Assembly: GCF_900156375.1 (NCBI RefSeq)
Contig: NZ_FTNK01000008.1
Span: forward strand, 62,001 to 126,000
Reading direction: 5' to 3'
Length of the DNA: 64,000 nucleotides
DNA from: Paenibacillus macquariensis
GTDB lineage: Bacteria; Bacillota; Bacilli; Paenibacillales; Paenibacillaceae
A model generated the notes under the pieces. It had not been told where the DNA came from, ran no database searches, and worked only from the letters and a program-made list of their open reading frames with translations. The position numbers were made by a program, and so were the translations under genes. Below, in pieces: positions 26,526 through 34,516 of this stretch; position 1 is the stretch's first letter, and the number at the start of each line of letters is the position of its first letter.

Positions 26526-27878
26526 TTACTTTGCACTTGGCAATAATTTATTCAATAATATGGCTGCAATGGAAGCTGCTAAAAGAGGCGAGCCTAATAA
26601 ATATTGTGCAAAAGTAGGTAAGGAATATAAGAAGTCTTTAGGGATGAGAACTAACGCTAAGGTTATAATCATGGGTATCGCAATAATATACATTTGTTTT
26701 TCGCCAATGGTCTCGTTCTTCATGACCTGCACACCGTTAATCGAGATGATGCCGCAGACGATGGCGAATACGCCTCCGATGACAGCTGTTGGAATCGAAG
26801 ATATTAATGCGGCTAATTTACTTGAACAACCAAAGATGACGAACCATCCTCCTACAGCGAGAAAGACTCGGCGGCTCGCAACACCTGTGATGGAGATAAT
26901 ACCCGCATTAGTGGAATAGCCTGTAACAGGAGTTGATCCGAGTGCAGAGGCAATAAGACAGCTAATCCCTTCTCCAATCACACCTCGGTTAATGTTCTTA
27001 TCGGTTAATGGTTTATCGATCACGTTGCTGATAGCAAACCACGTTCCTGTTGTTTCAGCCAGCAGTACAAGATATATGATGACCATGGTGATAATAGCAG
27101 AAAAATCGAAAGAAAAGCCGAAATCTTTAAAAGGTACCCGCGGCATACTAAACCACTTGGCGTTTCCAATTACTGAGAAATCTAAGACGCCCATAAAATT
27201 TGCAGTAATACATCCAACAATTAATGCGAACATCACGGAAGTAGTTCGGAATAGGGATCCTTTATTACCAAGCAAAGAACCTAGGATTACGAAAATAATA
27301 AGCACAGCGCCTGAAATAAGGGCTAATAACACGTTTTGATTAATTGTAGCGTCAGTAGCGCCATAAATATTGTCTCTTATCGCTACAGGCAATAAAGAAA
27401 GGCCTACAATGAATATGATCGTTCCGCCTACAATCGGAGGAATAAATGATTTAACAATTTTATTGAAAATGCCGGTATAGCCCAAAATGATAACTAAGAT
27501 TGCACCAATTAAGCTAGCACCTAACACGGAACTCCAACCTAATTCTCCGCCACCACTTGTGGCATAAATACTGACGATCGCACCAAGCGGAACATAAGAA
27601 GGACCTTGGGCCATAGGAAGTTTCATACAGAAATAAGTTTGAACAATCGTTGCAAGTCCAGCTGCAATAAAAGTAGATTGAATCAATGCACTTGACTGAT
27701 TGGGTTGTAAACCGATTAACATCGCAATAAGGAAAGGAACGACATAAACGTCCATTGCTAATACATGCTGTAAACCTAGGATGGCTGATTTACTGAATGA
27801 AAGTTTATCATCGGGTAAGACAGTTAAATGTTGTGACTTCATTTGAGCTTGATCTTGCTTGTCTACTTGTGTTTTCAC
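26526..27878 (-). CDS. Xanthine/uracil-type purine permease (NCS2 family)
   Basis: 450 residues with about 12-14 membrane segments. Family marks include MAQGPSYVPLGA in the first half and LLAETTGTWFAIS with a TPVTGYSTNAGIISITG stretch in the second. NCS2 permeases import nucleobases with a proton or sodium ion. The start is GTG 27878 with GAGGTG upstream. Guanine deaminase lies 393 bp upstream on the same strand, with a terminator between, so they are a functional pair though perhaps separate transcripts. Guanine or xanthine is the likely substrate by context. Confidence 0.88.
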   Translation of the reverse strand: MKTQVDKQDQAQMKSQHLTVLPDDKLSFSKSAILGLQHVLAMDVYVVPFLIAMLIGLQPNQSSALIQSTFIAAGLATIVQTYFCMKLPMAQGPSYVPLGAIVSIYATSGGGELGWSSVLGASLIGAILVIILGYTGIFNKIVKSFIPPIVGGTIIFIVGLSLLPVAIRDNIYGATDATINQNVLLALISGAVLIIFVILGSLLGNKGSLFRTTSVMFALIVGCITANFMGVLDFSVIGNAKWFSMPRVPFKDFGFSFDFSAIITMVIIYLVLLAETTGTWFAISNVIDKPLTDKNINRGVIGEGISCLIASALGSTPVTGYSTNAGIISITGVASRRVFLAVGGWFVIFGCSSKLAALISSIPTAVIGGVFAIVCGIISINGVQVMKNETIGEKQMYIIAIPMIITLALVLIPKDFLYSLPTFAQYLLGSPLLAASIAAILLNKLLPSAK

Positions 27879-28211
27879 TCAGTTGTGCACCTCGGATTTT
27901 CTTTTTTTTATATTCTTAACATGTGAATCTTCATTCTCATTGAAGAGAGTACTGCCAATTTTATTAATCATCCCGGGTGTAAGATACAATTAAGATAGTC
28001 TTTTAATAATTGAATTTAGTAATTGCATATATTCAACCATCAATATTGTCATAATGTTCGCTTTTGGGGGATGTATTTGTTATTATAATCCGTCAAAAAT
28101 GATAAGTCCATACTAAAAGGCGAATTAGGCGTAAATTTTAGTCCTAACGGTAGTATTGGAGTTATAGTTCTGCCACTGATCACATTCGGAATATCTTCCA
28201 TTTTGGGAATG
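27879..28211. other. Spacer with a possible small membrane-protein remnant
   Basis: The forward strand near 28036-28106 reads TINIVIMFAFGGCICYYNPS then KMISPY and a stop. One base out of frame it continues KGELGVNFSPNGSIGVIV with LPLITFGISSIL to about 28244. This looks like a two-helix membrane protein with one frameshift. I do not recognise it. No purine-riboswitch core is visible for the flanking purine genes. Confidence 0.3.
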
Positions 28212-28238
28212 AAAAAAGAGGGGCAGAGGGCCCCTCTT
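28212..28238 (-). terminator. Terminator of the guanine deaminase gene
   Basis: Seven-base stem GAGGGGC/GCCCCTC with loop AGAGG. On the reverse strand it is followed by TTTTTT. It lies 30 bases past the guanine deaminase stop. Confidence 0.85.
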
Positions 28239-28271
28239 TCACTTTGAATTTGTATCCATCAGGAATTAGTA

Positions 28272-29642
28272 CTACAACATACGTGAATGAACCTGTTCAC
28301 CTTGGACCCAAACTTCACGGATATTCTCAGGTCGGGCAAGATACATGATCTTCTGGAAGACGTCATGTAAATCCTCATTGGCCTGATAAATAGGCAGCTT
28401 GGCAGAGGCTAATGTCGTATCGATGATTTGTACATCCCATGCGTAGTTCGCTTCTAAGCGGCCGATCGGTAAGCTGAGGCTTTCACCACCTCCGGCAGTT
28501 GCGAGGTAGAACGCTTCGTTAATGGTGATACGTGAATTCGGGACACCGCGTTCTTCCGCAGGAAGAGCCGTATTCACACCGTCTTCTAACATTCTGGAGG
28601 AGATCACAGCTTGTCTGGCATTATCGAAGAGACTCGGTGAAAAGCCACCTGAGATGTCAGATCCCAAACCAATCTCAACCTCTTTAGCATGCAAATGCGC
28701 GATAGGAATCACGCTATTGGCGAAATAAGCATTTGAGATGGGACAATGACAAACCGCTGTGCCTGTTTCAGCGAATAAATCGGCATCGTCATCGTTTAAG
28801 AAATTGCAATGCGCCATAACGGACTTATCACGCAATAGACCAAAATCATGCAAAGCAAATGCATCGTTCTTGTTGAAACGATCCTGCACATACCCATGCT
28901 CCCAATCACTTTCACTGCAGTGCGATTGCACGTGAGTATCATACTTCGCAGCTAATGCTCCCAACCCTTGTAATGCTTCATCCGTACAGCTTGGGATAAA
29001 GCGTGGCGTGACAACAGGGTAGACCCCTTGTTTCGTTGATTTCGCTAATTCCTTGATCGCGATAATAAATTCCTCTGTATCTGCTAATGCGCTTTGAGTA
29101 TCTGCATCACGATAATAGGTTGGATTATTCTCGGGATGATCCATAACGACTTTCCCAACCAAACCACGCTGCCCTTGTTTCGCGCAGATTTCAGCTAGCA
29201 ATATACTTGCTTCTTTATGAACGGTTGCAAAATAAAGTGCCGTCGTAGTTCCGTTAGCGAGTAGGGTGCTTACTACATCTTGGTAGACATCTTGTGCGAA
29301 ATTCAAATCTGCAAATTTCGACTCTAGCGGAAACGTGTACGTGTTCAACCAATCGTCTAGTGGAATATCTAAAGTTGTTCCGGCTTGTGCCCACTGCGGC
29401 GCATGAACATGCAAATCGATGAACCCAGGTAAGAAATACTGGCCTTCCGCCAAACGATGGAAGTTCTCTTTGCCTTGATAAGCATCTAATAATGTTCGGT
29501 AGTCTGCATCTCCTGGGGTAACGGCTTGTTCGATCATACCGTTCGTATTCACACAGAATAGATAATCTTTTAGAATTTGTACTTCTTTGGGTGACTTGGA
29601 TGAAAAAGCAGTTCCCTGAAAAATTCGCGTATATTTCGTCAT
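28272..29642 (-). CDS. guaD: Guanine deaminase
   Basis: 456-residue amidohydrolase. The metal motif HVHAPQ is followed by the guanine-deaminase mark WLNTYTFPLESKF. VQSHCSESDWE and MAHCNFLNDDD supply further metal and catalytic histidines, and LGSDISGG the final Asp. It converts guanine to xanthine and ammonia in the cytosol for purine salvage or nitrogen supply. ATG 29642 is followed by a full-length protein. With the NCS2 permease it forms a purine uptake and breakdown unit. Confidence 0.92.
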   Translation of the reverse strand: MTKYTRIFQGTAFSSKSPKEVQILKDYLFCVNTNGMIEQAVTPGDADYRTLLDAYQGKENFHRLAEGQYFLPGFIDLHVHAPQWAQAGTTLDIPLDDWLNTYTFPLESKFADLNFAQDVYQDVVSTLLANGTTTALYFATVHKEASILLAEICAKQGQRGLVGKVVMDHPENNPTYYRDADTQSALADTEEFIIAIKELAKSTKQGVYPVVTPRFIPSCTDEALQGLGALAAKYDTHVQSHCSESDWEHGYVQDRFNKNDAFALHDFGLLRDKSVMAHCNFLNDDDADLFAETGTAVCHCPISNAYFANSVIPIAHLHAKEVEIGLGSDISGGFSPSLFDNARQAVISSRMLEDGVNTALPAEERGVPNSRITINEAFYLATAGGGESLSLPIGRLEANYAWDVQIIDTTLASAKLPIYQANEDLHDVFQKIMYLARPENIREVWVQGEQVHSRML

Positions 29643-29687
29643 GGATTACACCTTTATATTCGTATTTTTGTTGAATTATATCTAGAT

Positions 29688-29716
29688 ATTATAGGAGATA
29701 TGAAATGTAAAGTCTA
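29688..29716 (-). promoter_or_regulatory. Promoter for guaD
   Basis: Reverse strand TAGACT, 17-base spacer, TATAAT. It lies 46-74 bases before the guaD ATG. The -10 is perfect and the -35 matches 3 of 6. Confidence 0.5.
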
Positions 29717-29798
29717 TTTTTAGAAGGATATTAAACCGGACGAATATAATACACGTCAGTCCCTCATATATATACAAACAGAAGGGAGGGATCAGGAT

Positions 29799-30902
29799 AT
29801 GTGGATATGTATTCTCATTCTAATGGTAGTCGGATGTCTCTCTGGATTTATTCTGTTCAGAAAAAATACAGTGCCCATCTATCATAAGCCCGATCAGGGT
29901 CAAGGGAAATTGTCCATTATCATTCCGGCTAGAAATGAAGAAAGCAATTTGCCTTATCTACTCGATTCTCTCATGGCGCAGACCTATCCACCTTACGAAA
30001 TTATTGTGGTGGATGATTTCTCGACCGATCGTACGAAGGAAATAGCAGAAAGCTATGATGGCGTTAAGGTTATTGTGGGCAGTGCTCTTCCAGAGGGATG
30101 GACAGGTAAGAGTTGGACGGTATGGAATGGATATTTGCAGGCCACCGGCGATATCTTTGCCTTCTTGGATGCGGATATAAGACTGGCGCCCCATGCGTTG
30201 GCATCGTTGATACATGCAAGGGAGCGCTCGAAGGGAGTTATTTCGGTTGTTCCCTTTCATCATACGGAAAAAATGCATGAGAAACTTGCCCTGATCATGA
30301 ACATGTTGGGCATATTTGCGTTTACATCGGTTTTTGAAAGAGGAAATCCCCAGAAAGGTCTTTATGGCTCCTGCATAGTGGCCTTAAGGAAGGATTATGA
30401 GAAAATTAATGGTCATGAGAGTGTTAAATCTGAAGTGCTAGATGATCTGTTAATCGGATCGAAATTTGTAGCAGTGGGTGTACCCGTCACCAATTTTAAC
30501 GGATATAACACGGTGTCGTTCCGTATGTATCCAGAAGGGATCCGAAGCGAAATCGAAGGATTTAGTAAAGGTGCCATCTTAAGCACAGCAACACTGAGTC
30601 CTTGGACGATTGTCCCCATAGCCATTTGGGTGGTGGGACTCCTGGTATCGGAAACCGTGTTTATTTTTGCGAATACTTCATGGGCAGTGCCTTTATTGAT
30701 TGGTTATCTCATGTATATTGTTCAATTATTTTATTTCATTAGATATGTAGGGAAATTCGGAATCCTGATCCCTGTGATGCATGTGGTAGCCTCCTTATTC
30801 TTCATAGTTATCATGCTGTATTCGATGTATCAAGTGGTCGTACTGGGTCAGGTGAGATGGAAGGGAAGGAACGTCCCAGTTAGGGGCAAGCGAAATCGAT
30901 GA
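29799..30902 (+). CDS. Family 2 glycosyltransferase, CrtQ-like, membrane anchored
   Basis: 367 residues: one N-terminal membrane helix, a GT-A domain (LSIIIPARNEESNLPYLLDS, VVDDFSTDRT, DxD motif in FLDADIR) and three C-terminal membrane helices. This layout resembles CrtQ, which glycosylates carotenoid acids, and other GT2 enzymes acting on lipids. GGGAGGG lies before ATG 29799. It overlaps the plsY-like gene by four bases, so the two products probably act on the same membrane lipid. No carotenoid genes lie nearby, so a glycolipid is as likely as a carotenoid. Confidence 0.82.
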   Translation: MWICILILMVVGCLSGFILFRKNTVPIYHKPDQGQGKLSIIIPARNEESNLPYLLDSLMAQTYPPYEIIVVDDFSTDRTKEIAESYDGVKVIVGSALPEGWTGKSWTVWNGYLQATGDIFAFLDADIRLAPHALASLIHARERSKGVISVVPFHHTEKMHEKLALIMNMLGIFAFTSVFERGNPQKGLYGSCIVALRKDYEKINGHESVKSEVLDDLLIGSKFVAVGVPVTNFNGYNTVSFRMYPEGIRSEIEGFSKGAILSTATLSPWTIVPIAIWVVGLLVSETVFIFANTSWAVPLLIGYLMYIVQLFYFIRYVGKFGILIPVMHVVASLFFIVIMLYSMYQVVVLGQVRWKGRNVPVRGKRNR

Positions 30903-31513
30903 TGATGTGGTTGATTGTGGTTGCATTCCTATCGGGTTCTCTCATGTTCTCATATTGGCTGGGTTTAGCAGGTAACAAGAATCTAAAAGACGTTGGTGAC
31001 GGTAACCCGGGTGCCTTGAACCTTTGGAAGGCATCTGGCTATAAATGGGGTATCCTCGGTGTTGTGTTGGATATTGTTAAAGGGTATCTTCCTCTTGTCT
31101 GGATGATCGAAAGGGGTTATGCTCAAGGCTATCTCATCGTTCCACTTGCCTTAGCTCCCATTGCGGGCCACGCCTTTTCTCCATTCCTTAAAGGGAAAGG
31201 TGGGAAGGCTATTGCTGTCACTTTCGGGGTATGGTGTGCGTTGACGGGGTTCGAGGTTTCTTTGGTATATGCCTTGATTCTAGCGCTGCTGGCGGTTGTG
31301 AACCGTTTGATTACCAAAAGCAAGGCTAAATCCTCGGAGGAGGATGGATTGCAGGTCGTAAGTGGGATGGTGCTCCTGTTCGTCTATTTGTATATGAGGA
31401 TGTTCTCAGCTGCGATTCTGTGGGTGTGGTTTGGAAATTTAGTCATTCTTGTCTATACCCACAGATTAGAATGGTATTCATGGTTGAAAAGAAGGTTCAA
31501 TATAGGTGAATAA
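30899..31513 (+). CDS. plsY: Glycerol-3-phosphate acyltransferase PlsY-like
   Basis: 204 residues with about five membrane helices. The three PlsY loops are present: SGSLMFSYW at the start, GDGNPGALNLWKA, and GHAFSPFLKGKGGKA. PlsY passes an acyl group from acyl-phosphate to glycerol-3-phosphate at the membrane. It starts at ATG 30899, overlapping the glycosyltransferase stop. The third loop is intact but the first lacks the usual N-terminal Pro and Gly pattern in part. It may be a second copy that serves the glycosyltransferase's lipid rather than bulk phospholipid. A terminator follows. Confidence 0.82.
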   Translation: MMMWLIVVAFLSGSLMFSYWLGLAGNKNLKDVGDGNPGALNLWKASGYKWGILGVVLDIVKGYLPLVWMIERGYAQGYLIVPLALAPIAGHAFSPFLKGKGGKAIAVTFGVWCALTGFEVSLVYALILALLAVVNRLITKSKAKSSEEDGLQVVSGMVLLFVYLYMRMFSAAILWVWFGNLVILVYTHRLEWYSWLKRRFNIGE

Positions 31514-31577
31514 TCATGCGGAGTGCGGTCCGGAAAAAACGAAGTTAAGATTCAGGATTTTACATCAGATTGAAGAT

Positions 31578-31628
31578 AAAGAGGGGAAGAGTTAAGCATT
31601 GGTGCTTAACTCTTCCCCTCTTTATTTT
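31578..31628 (+). terminator. Terminator after plsY-like gene
   Basis: Perfect 21-base stem from AAAGAGGGGAAGAGTTAAGC to its complement, four-base loop, then TTTATTTT. It is among the strongest in the window. Confidence 0.92.
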
Positions 31629-31769
31629 GTGTTCAGGATTTAAGTTTATCGTACTCAATTTCAATTAAATGAAAGAATAGTGAGCTATCATCAGGCACCG
31701 GAGGGTTTGCGAAACGGGTATTTCAACTATCAGTATCGGACAGAACAACGACATGGATAAAACAATTGA

Positions 31770-31799
31770 TTGACAATTTTTTTATTTTATTGCTACTAT
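31770..31799 (+). promoter_or_regulatory. Promoter before the NHL-SLH gene
   Basis: TTGACA at 31770, 18-base spacer, TACTAT at 31794. The -35 is perfect. The first Fur-like box starts 17 bases past the -10, where a repressor would block it. Confidence 0.6.
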
Positions 31800-31815
31800 A
31801 GCAGTACTACATAGT

Positions 31816-31836
31816 TGATAATGAATATCATTATCA
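31816..31836 (+). promoter_or_regulatory. Fur box 1
   Basis: GATAATGAATATCATTATC matches the classical 19-base Fur box at 17 positions. The site is a 7-1-7 type palindrome just downstream of the promoter. Confidence 0.75.
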
Positions 31837-31887
31837 TTAAAATGAGCTATTTAGAAATAAATCACTCTCTCTTTTTTTGGGTATTAT

Positions 31888-31907
31888 TGAGAATGATTAT
31901 CTTTATC
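31888..31907 (+). promoter_or_regulatory. Fur box 2
   Basis: GAGAATGATTATCTTTATC matches the Fur consensus at 16 of 19 positions. It is 72 bases downstream of box 1 and lies in the leader of the same gene. Confidence 0.65.
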
Positions 31908-32013
31908 GAATCACAAAGCTAGTTTGAGAGGAGATGTGAGCAACAGGTTCAGGTTTGACAACTACAGATTAATACATACCAACAAGAATGGTGAAAAGGG
32001 AAGTGAGACAATA

Positions 32014-34263
32014 ATGAAGAAAAGCATGTCAATATTTACGAAATGTGTTTTGTCAGCTGTTGTGATGGCGTCCGCGTTGTTCGTCGGATATGGAGAGAAG
32101 GCGTTCGCTGCTCCCGTGTTTAGTCAATGGGGAGAAGATGGCGAGGAGGAGGGGCAATTTAGTTTTCCCCAAGGGATGGCGATGGATCAAGCAGGAAATC
32201 TTTACGTTGCGGATACAATGAACAGCCGTGTGCAGAAATTCACATCAAATGGGCAGTTTCTACAAGAATGGGATATTGACGGAATGGTCTACGGAATGCC
32301 ACGGGCCATTGCGGTTGATCATAGTGGGCTTGTCTATGTGAATAATGGACAAGGCAACATTCGGGTATTTCAGCCAGACGGCACCGAACTGAGGCGTTGG
32401 GATGATAGTGATTTTCTGAATGCTGGCGTATTGGGGATGGCAGTCGATCAGGAGGGTAACGTGTATGTATCGAATGCGGGATTGCATCAGGTACGAAAAT
32501 ATGATCCGACTGGACAAATTTTGCTCACATGGGGAGCGCCTGGAGCAGCTCCCGGGCAATTCAATGCACCGTCTGGCATCGCAATCGATCGCGATGGCAC
32601 CATTTATATCGCTGACCCGGGCAACTTCCGCATCCAGAAATTCGATGCCATGGGCGACTATCTTGGACAATGGGGAGAGGGGGAAAGCGCCGAACCGGGG
32701 CAATTCAGTTTTCCACAAGCGCTCACCTTTGATAGGTACGGAAATCTGCATGTAATGGAGACGAAGAATTATCGGATTCAAGTGCTTGATCCGTATGGGA
32801 AATCAATCAGAATGTGGGGCAAGGAAGGCTCAGCTCCTGGAGAATTTGAGGTTACATTCGGTGTTGCCACCGATCATGCCGGAAATATCTATGTAGATGA
32901 TTCCATGCTGCGCCGTGTGCAAAAATTTTCACTCACCTTGGACAGCCCGCAAATCGTGACAACTTCAGACCAGGCGACCATAACATGGCCTGAGGTAGAG
33001 GGGGCAACCGATCTCGAGCTTGAATGGTCGAAAGACGGAGAAACCTGGAGCAAAAAAGCCTTGACCGCCAATGAAACGCAGACAACGATTTATCCATTGA
33101 CAGTCAATACAAACTATCAGTTCCGCCTGAGCGCCAATTTTGCTCCAGGCTACAGAATGGCCTCCAATCTGGTGGAAGCCCGAACCGCGGACCTACCATT
33201 GCCACCCGTCTATCCGGTAACGGATGTGTCTTCAACACAATCACCGTCACCGTCACCAAGTGAAACCAAATTGACTTCAACAAATGGCCAAATAACGCTT
33301 CCCGTGGGTAAAATGGGCGAGGTTAGTCTTGAGGATATGATCAGAATCTCGATTCCGGCTAATGCAACAAATAAAGAACTGAAATTAACGATAGGGAAAG
33401 TCCTGAACTCTCAAAATATTCTAAATAATAAAGAGATTCTGGGCAGTTCGATATTTGAAATTGTGAAAAACTTCCCGGAAAACTTCAGTAAACCGGTAAC
33501 GATAGCTCTAACATTTGATCCAACTAGTTTGAAGAGTAATCAATCGGTGGGTGTCTTCTATTATGAGGATGGGAAGAAAGAATGGACGGGTGTCTCCGAA
33601 GGGAAGATCAACGGCAACCGCATTAGTGTGGAAGTTAATCACTTTGGAAAGTTTGCGTTACTCGTTGTAGATAAAGCTACGGGCATGCCCGTAACCAACC
33701 ACCCAACGGAAACGTCGACGGAAGCTAATGTTAGTGATATCGTTGGGCACTGGGCAGAGGCGAACATCAAGCAAGCAATAAGTAGCGGAATCATCATAGG
33801 TTATCCGGATGGTACATTTAAGCCGAATCATACCGTGACACGTGCGGAATTTGCAGTAATGCTGATGAATGCGCTGAAGCCGCAAGGTGCAGGAGTGGCG
33901 CTGACCTTCACAGATTCTGCGAAGATCGGAGCTTGGGCGCAGAAGGCGGTCGCGCAAGCTGTACAAGCAGGTATAATTAAAGGGTATAAGGACAGTACCT
34001 TCCGTGCGGATGCTGAGATCACACGCGCTGAGATGGTAGCAATGATTGGGAATGCTATGGGTCAGTCTATCGAAGCAAATGCCGTAACTGACTTCGCCGA
34101 CGACAAGGATATTCCTACGTGGGCAAAAGGCAGTGTTGCTTACGTGAAGCAAGCAGGTATTGTACAAGGTAAAGGCGCGAATCAATTCGTCGCTCAAGAC
34201 CATGCAACGAGGGCTGAAGCCGTAACGGTTCTGCTGAAAATGTTGGTTCAAAAGAGCAAGTAA
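32014..34263 (+). CDS. Secreted NHL-repeat surface protein with three SLH domains
   Basis: 749 residues from ATG 32014; codons before it lack a signal sequence. A signal peptide (to about AFAAP) leads into six NHL beta-propeller repeats (each with a GxxY[VI]AD-like turn, e.g. GNLYVADTMN and GTIYIADPGN; residues 35-300). A fibronectin-III-like domain (309-392), a SPSPSPS linker, a ZU5-like domain (430-549) and three SLH domains (575-749) follow. SLH domains bind pyruvylated cell-wall polymer, so the propeller is displayed on the surface, probably to bind a ligand or protein. The Fur-like boxes predict induction under iron limitation. No iron-binding motif is visible. Confidence 0.87.
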   Translation: MKKSMSIFTKCVLSAVVMASALFVGYGEKAFAAPVFSQWGEDGEEEGQFSFPQGMAMDQAGNLYVADTMNSRVQKFTSNGQFLQEWDIDGMVYGMPRAIAVDHSGLVYVNNGQGNIRVFQPDGTELRRWDDSDFLNAGVLGMAVDQEGNVYVSNAGLHQVRKYDPTGQILLTWGAPGAAPGQFNAPSGIAIDRDGTIYIADPGNFRIQKFDAMGDYLGQWGEGESAEPGQFSFPQALTFDRYGNLHVMETKNYRIQVLDPYGKSIRMWGKEGSAPGEFEVTFGVATDHAGNIYVDDSMLRRVQKFSLTLDSPQIVTTSDQATITWPEVEGATDLELEWSKDGETWSKKALTANETQTTIYPLTVNTNYQFRLSANFAPGYRMASNLVEARTADLPLPPVYPVTDVSSTQSPSPSPSETKLTSTNGQITLPVGKMGEVSLEDMIRISIPANATNKELKLTIGKVLNSQNILNNKEILGSSIFEIVKNFPENFSKPVTIALTFDPTSLKSNQSVGVFYYEDGKKEWTGVSEGKINGNRISVEVNHFGKFALLVVDKATGMPVTNHPTETSTEANVSDIVGHWAEANIKQAISSGIIIGYPDGTFKPNHTVTRAEFAVMLMNALKPQGAGVALTFTDSAKIGAWAQKAVAQAVQAGIIKGYKDSTFRADAEITRAEMVAMIGNAMGQSIEANAVTDFADDKDIPTWAKGSVAYVKQAGIVQGKGANQFVAQDHATRAEAVTVLLKMLVQKSK

Positions 34264-34278
34264 AGTAAAAATAACAAG

Positions 34279-34314
34279 CTTGGACGGTCCTTGTGGACCT
34301 TCTAAGTTTTTTTT
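34279..34314 (+). terminator. Terminator after the NHL-SLH gene
   Basis: Stem CTTGGA/TCTAAG enclosing GGTCC/GGACC, followed by eight T residues. Confidence 0.82.
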
Positions 34315-34446
34315 GCATTCGGTCAAATTTGAAACCGAATTTGCGATAGTATTAAAAAGTTATTTTATCAATATTAAGCATACGACTCATGTGGAGTGCT
34401 GTGTGTTGCTGGTGAGAGGGTAGTGACTAGGACCACATTTATCTAT

Positions 34447-34487
34447 ATCAAAACAGCCCGATCATTTGGTGACCGGGCTGTTTTGAT
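34447..34487 (-). terminator. Bidirectional terminator after the serine hydrolase gene
   Basis: Fourteen-base stem ATCAAAACAGCCCG/CGGGCTGTTTTGAT with a 13-base loop. It lies 30 bases past the reverse-strand gene's stop. Confidence 0.78.
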
Positions 34488-34516
34488 TGTGCAACCACAC
34501 TTTATGTGCTACAAGT

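Noticed and set aside
27879..28272. Purine riboswitch before the permease
   Set aside because: I could not find the conserved junction segments; short resemblances (GTAAA, GACTA) are not in the required order.
31924..32013. Extended N-terminus of the NHL-SLH protein
   Set aside because: The extra 30 residues would bury the signal peptide; ATG 32014 starts directly at MKKSMSIFTK.
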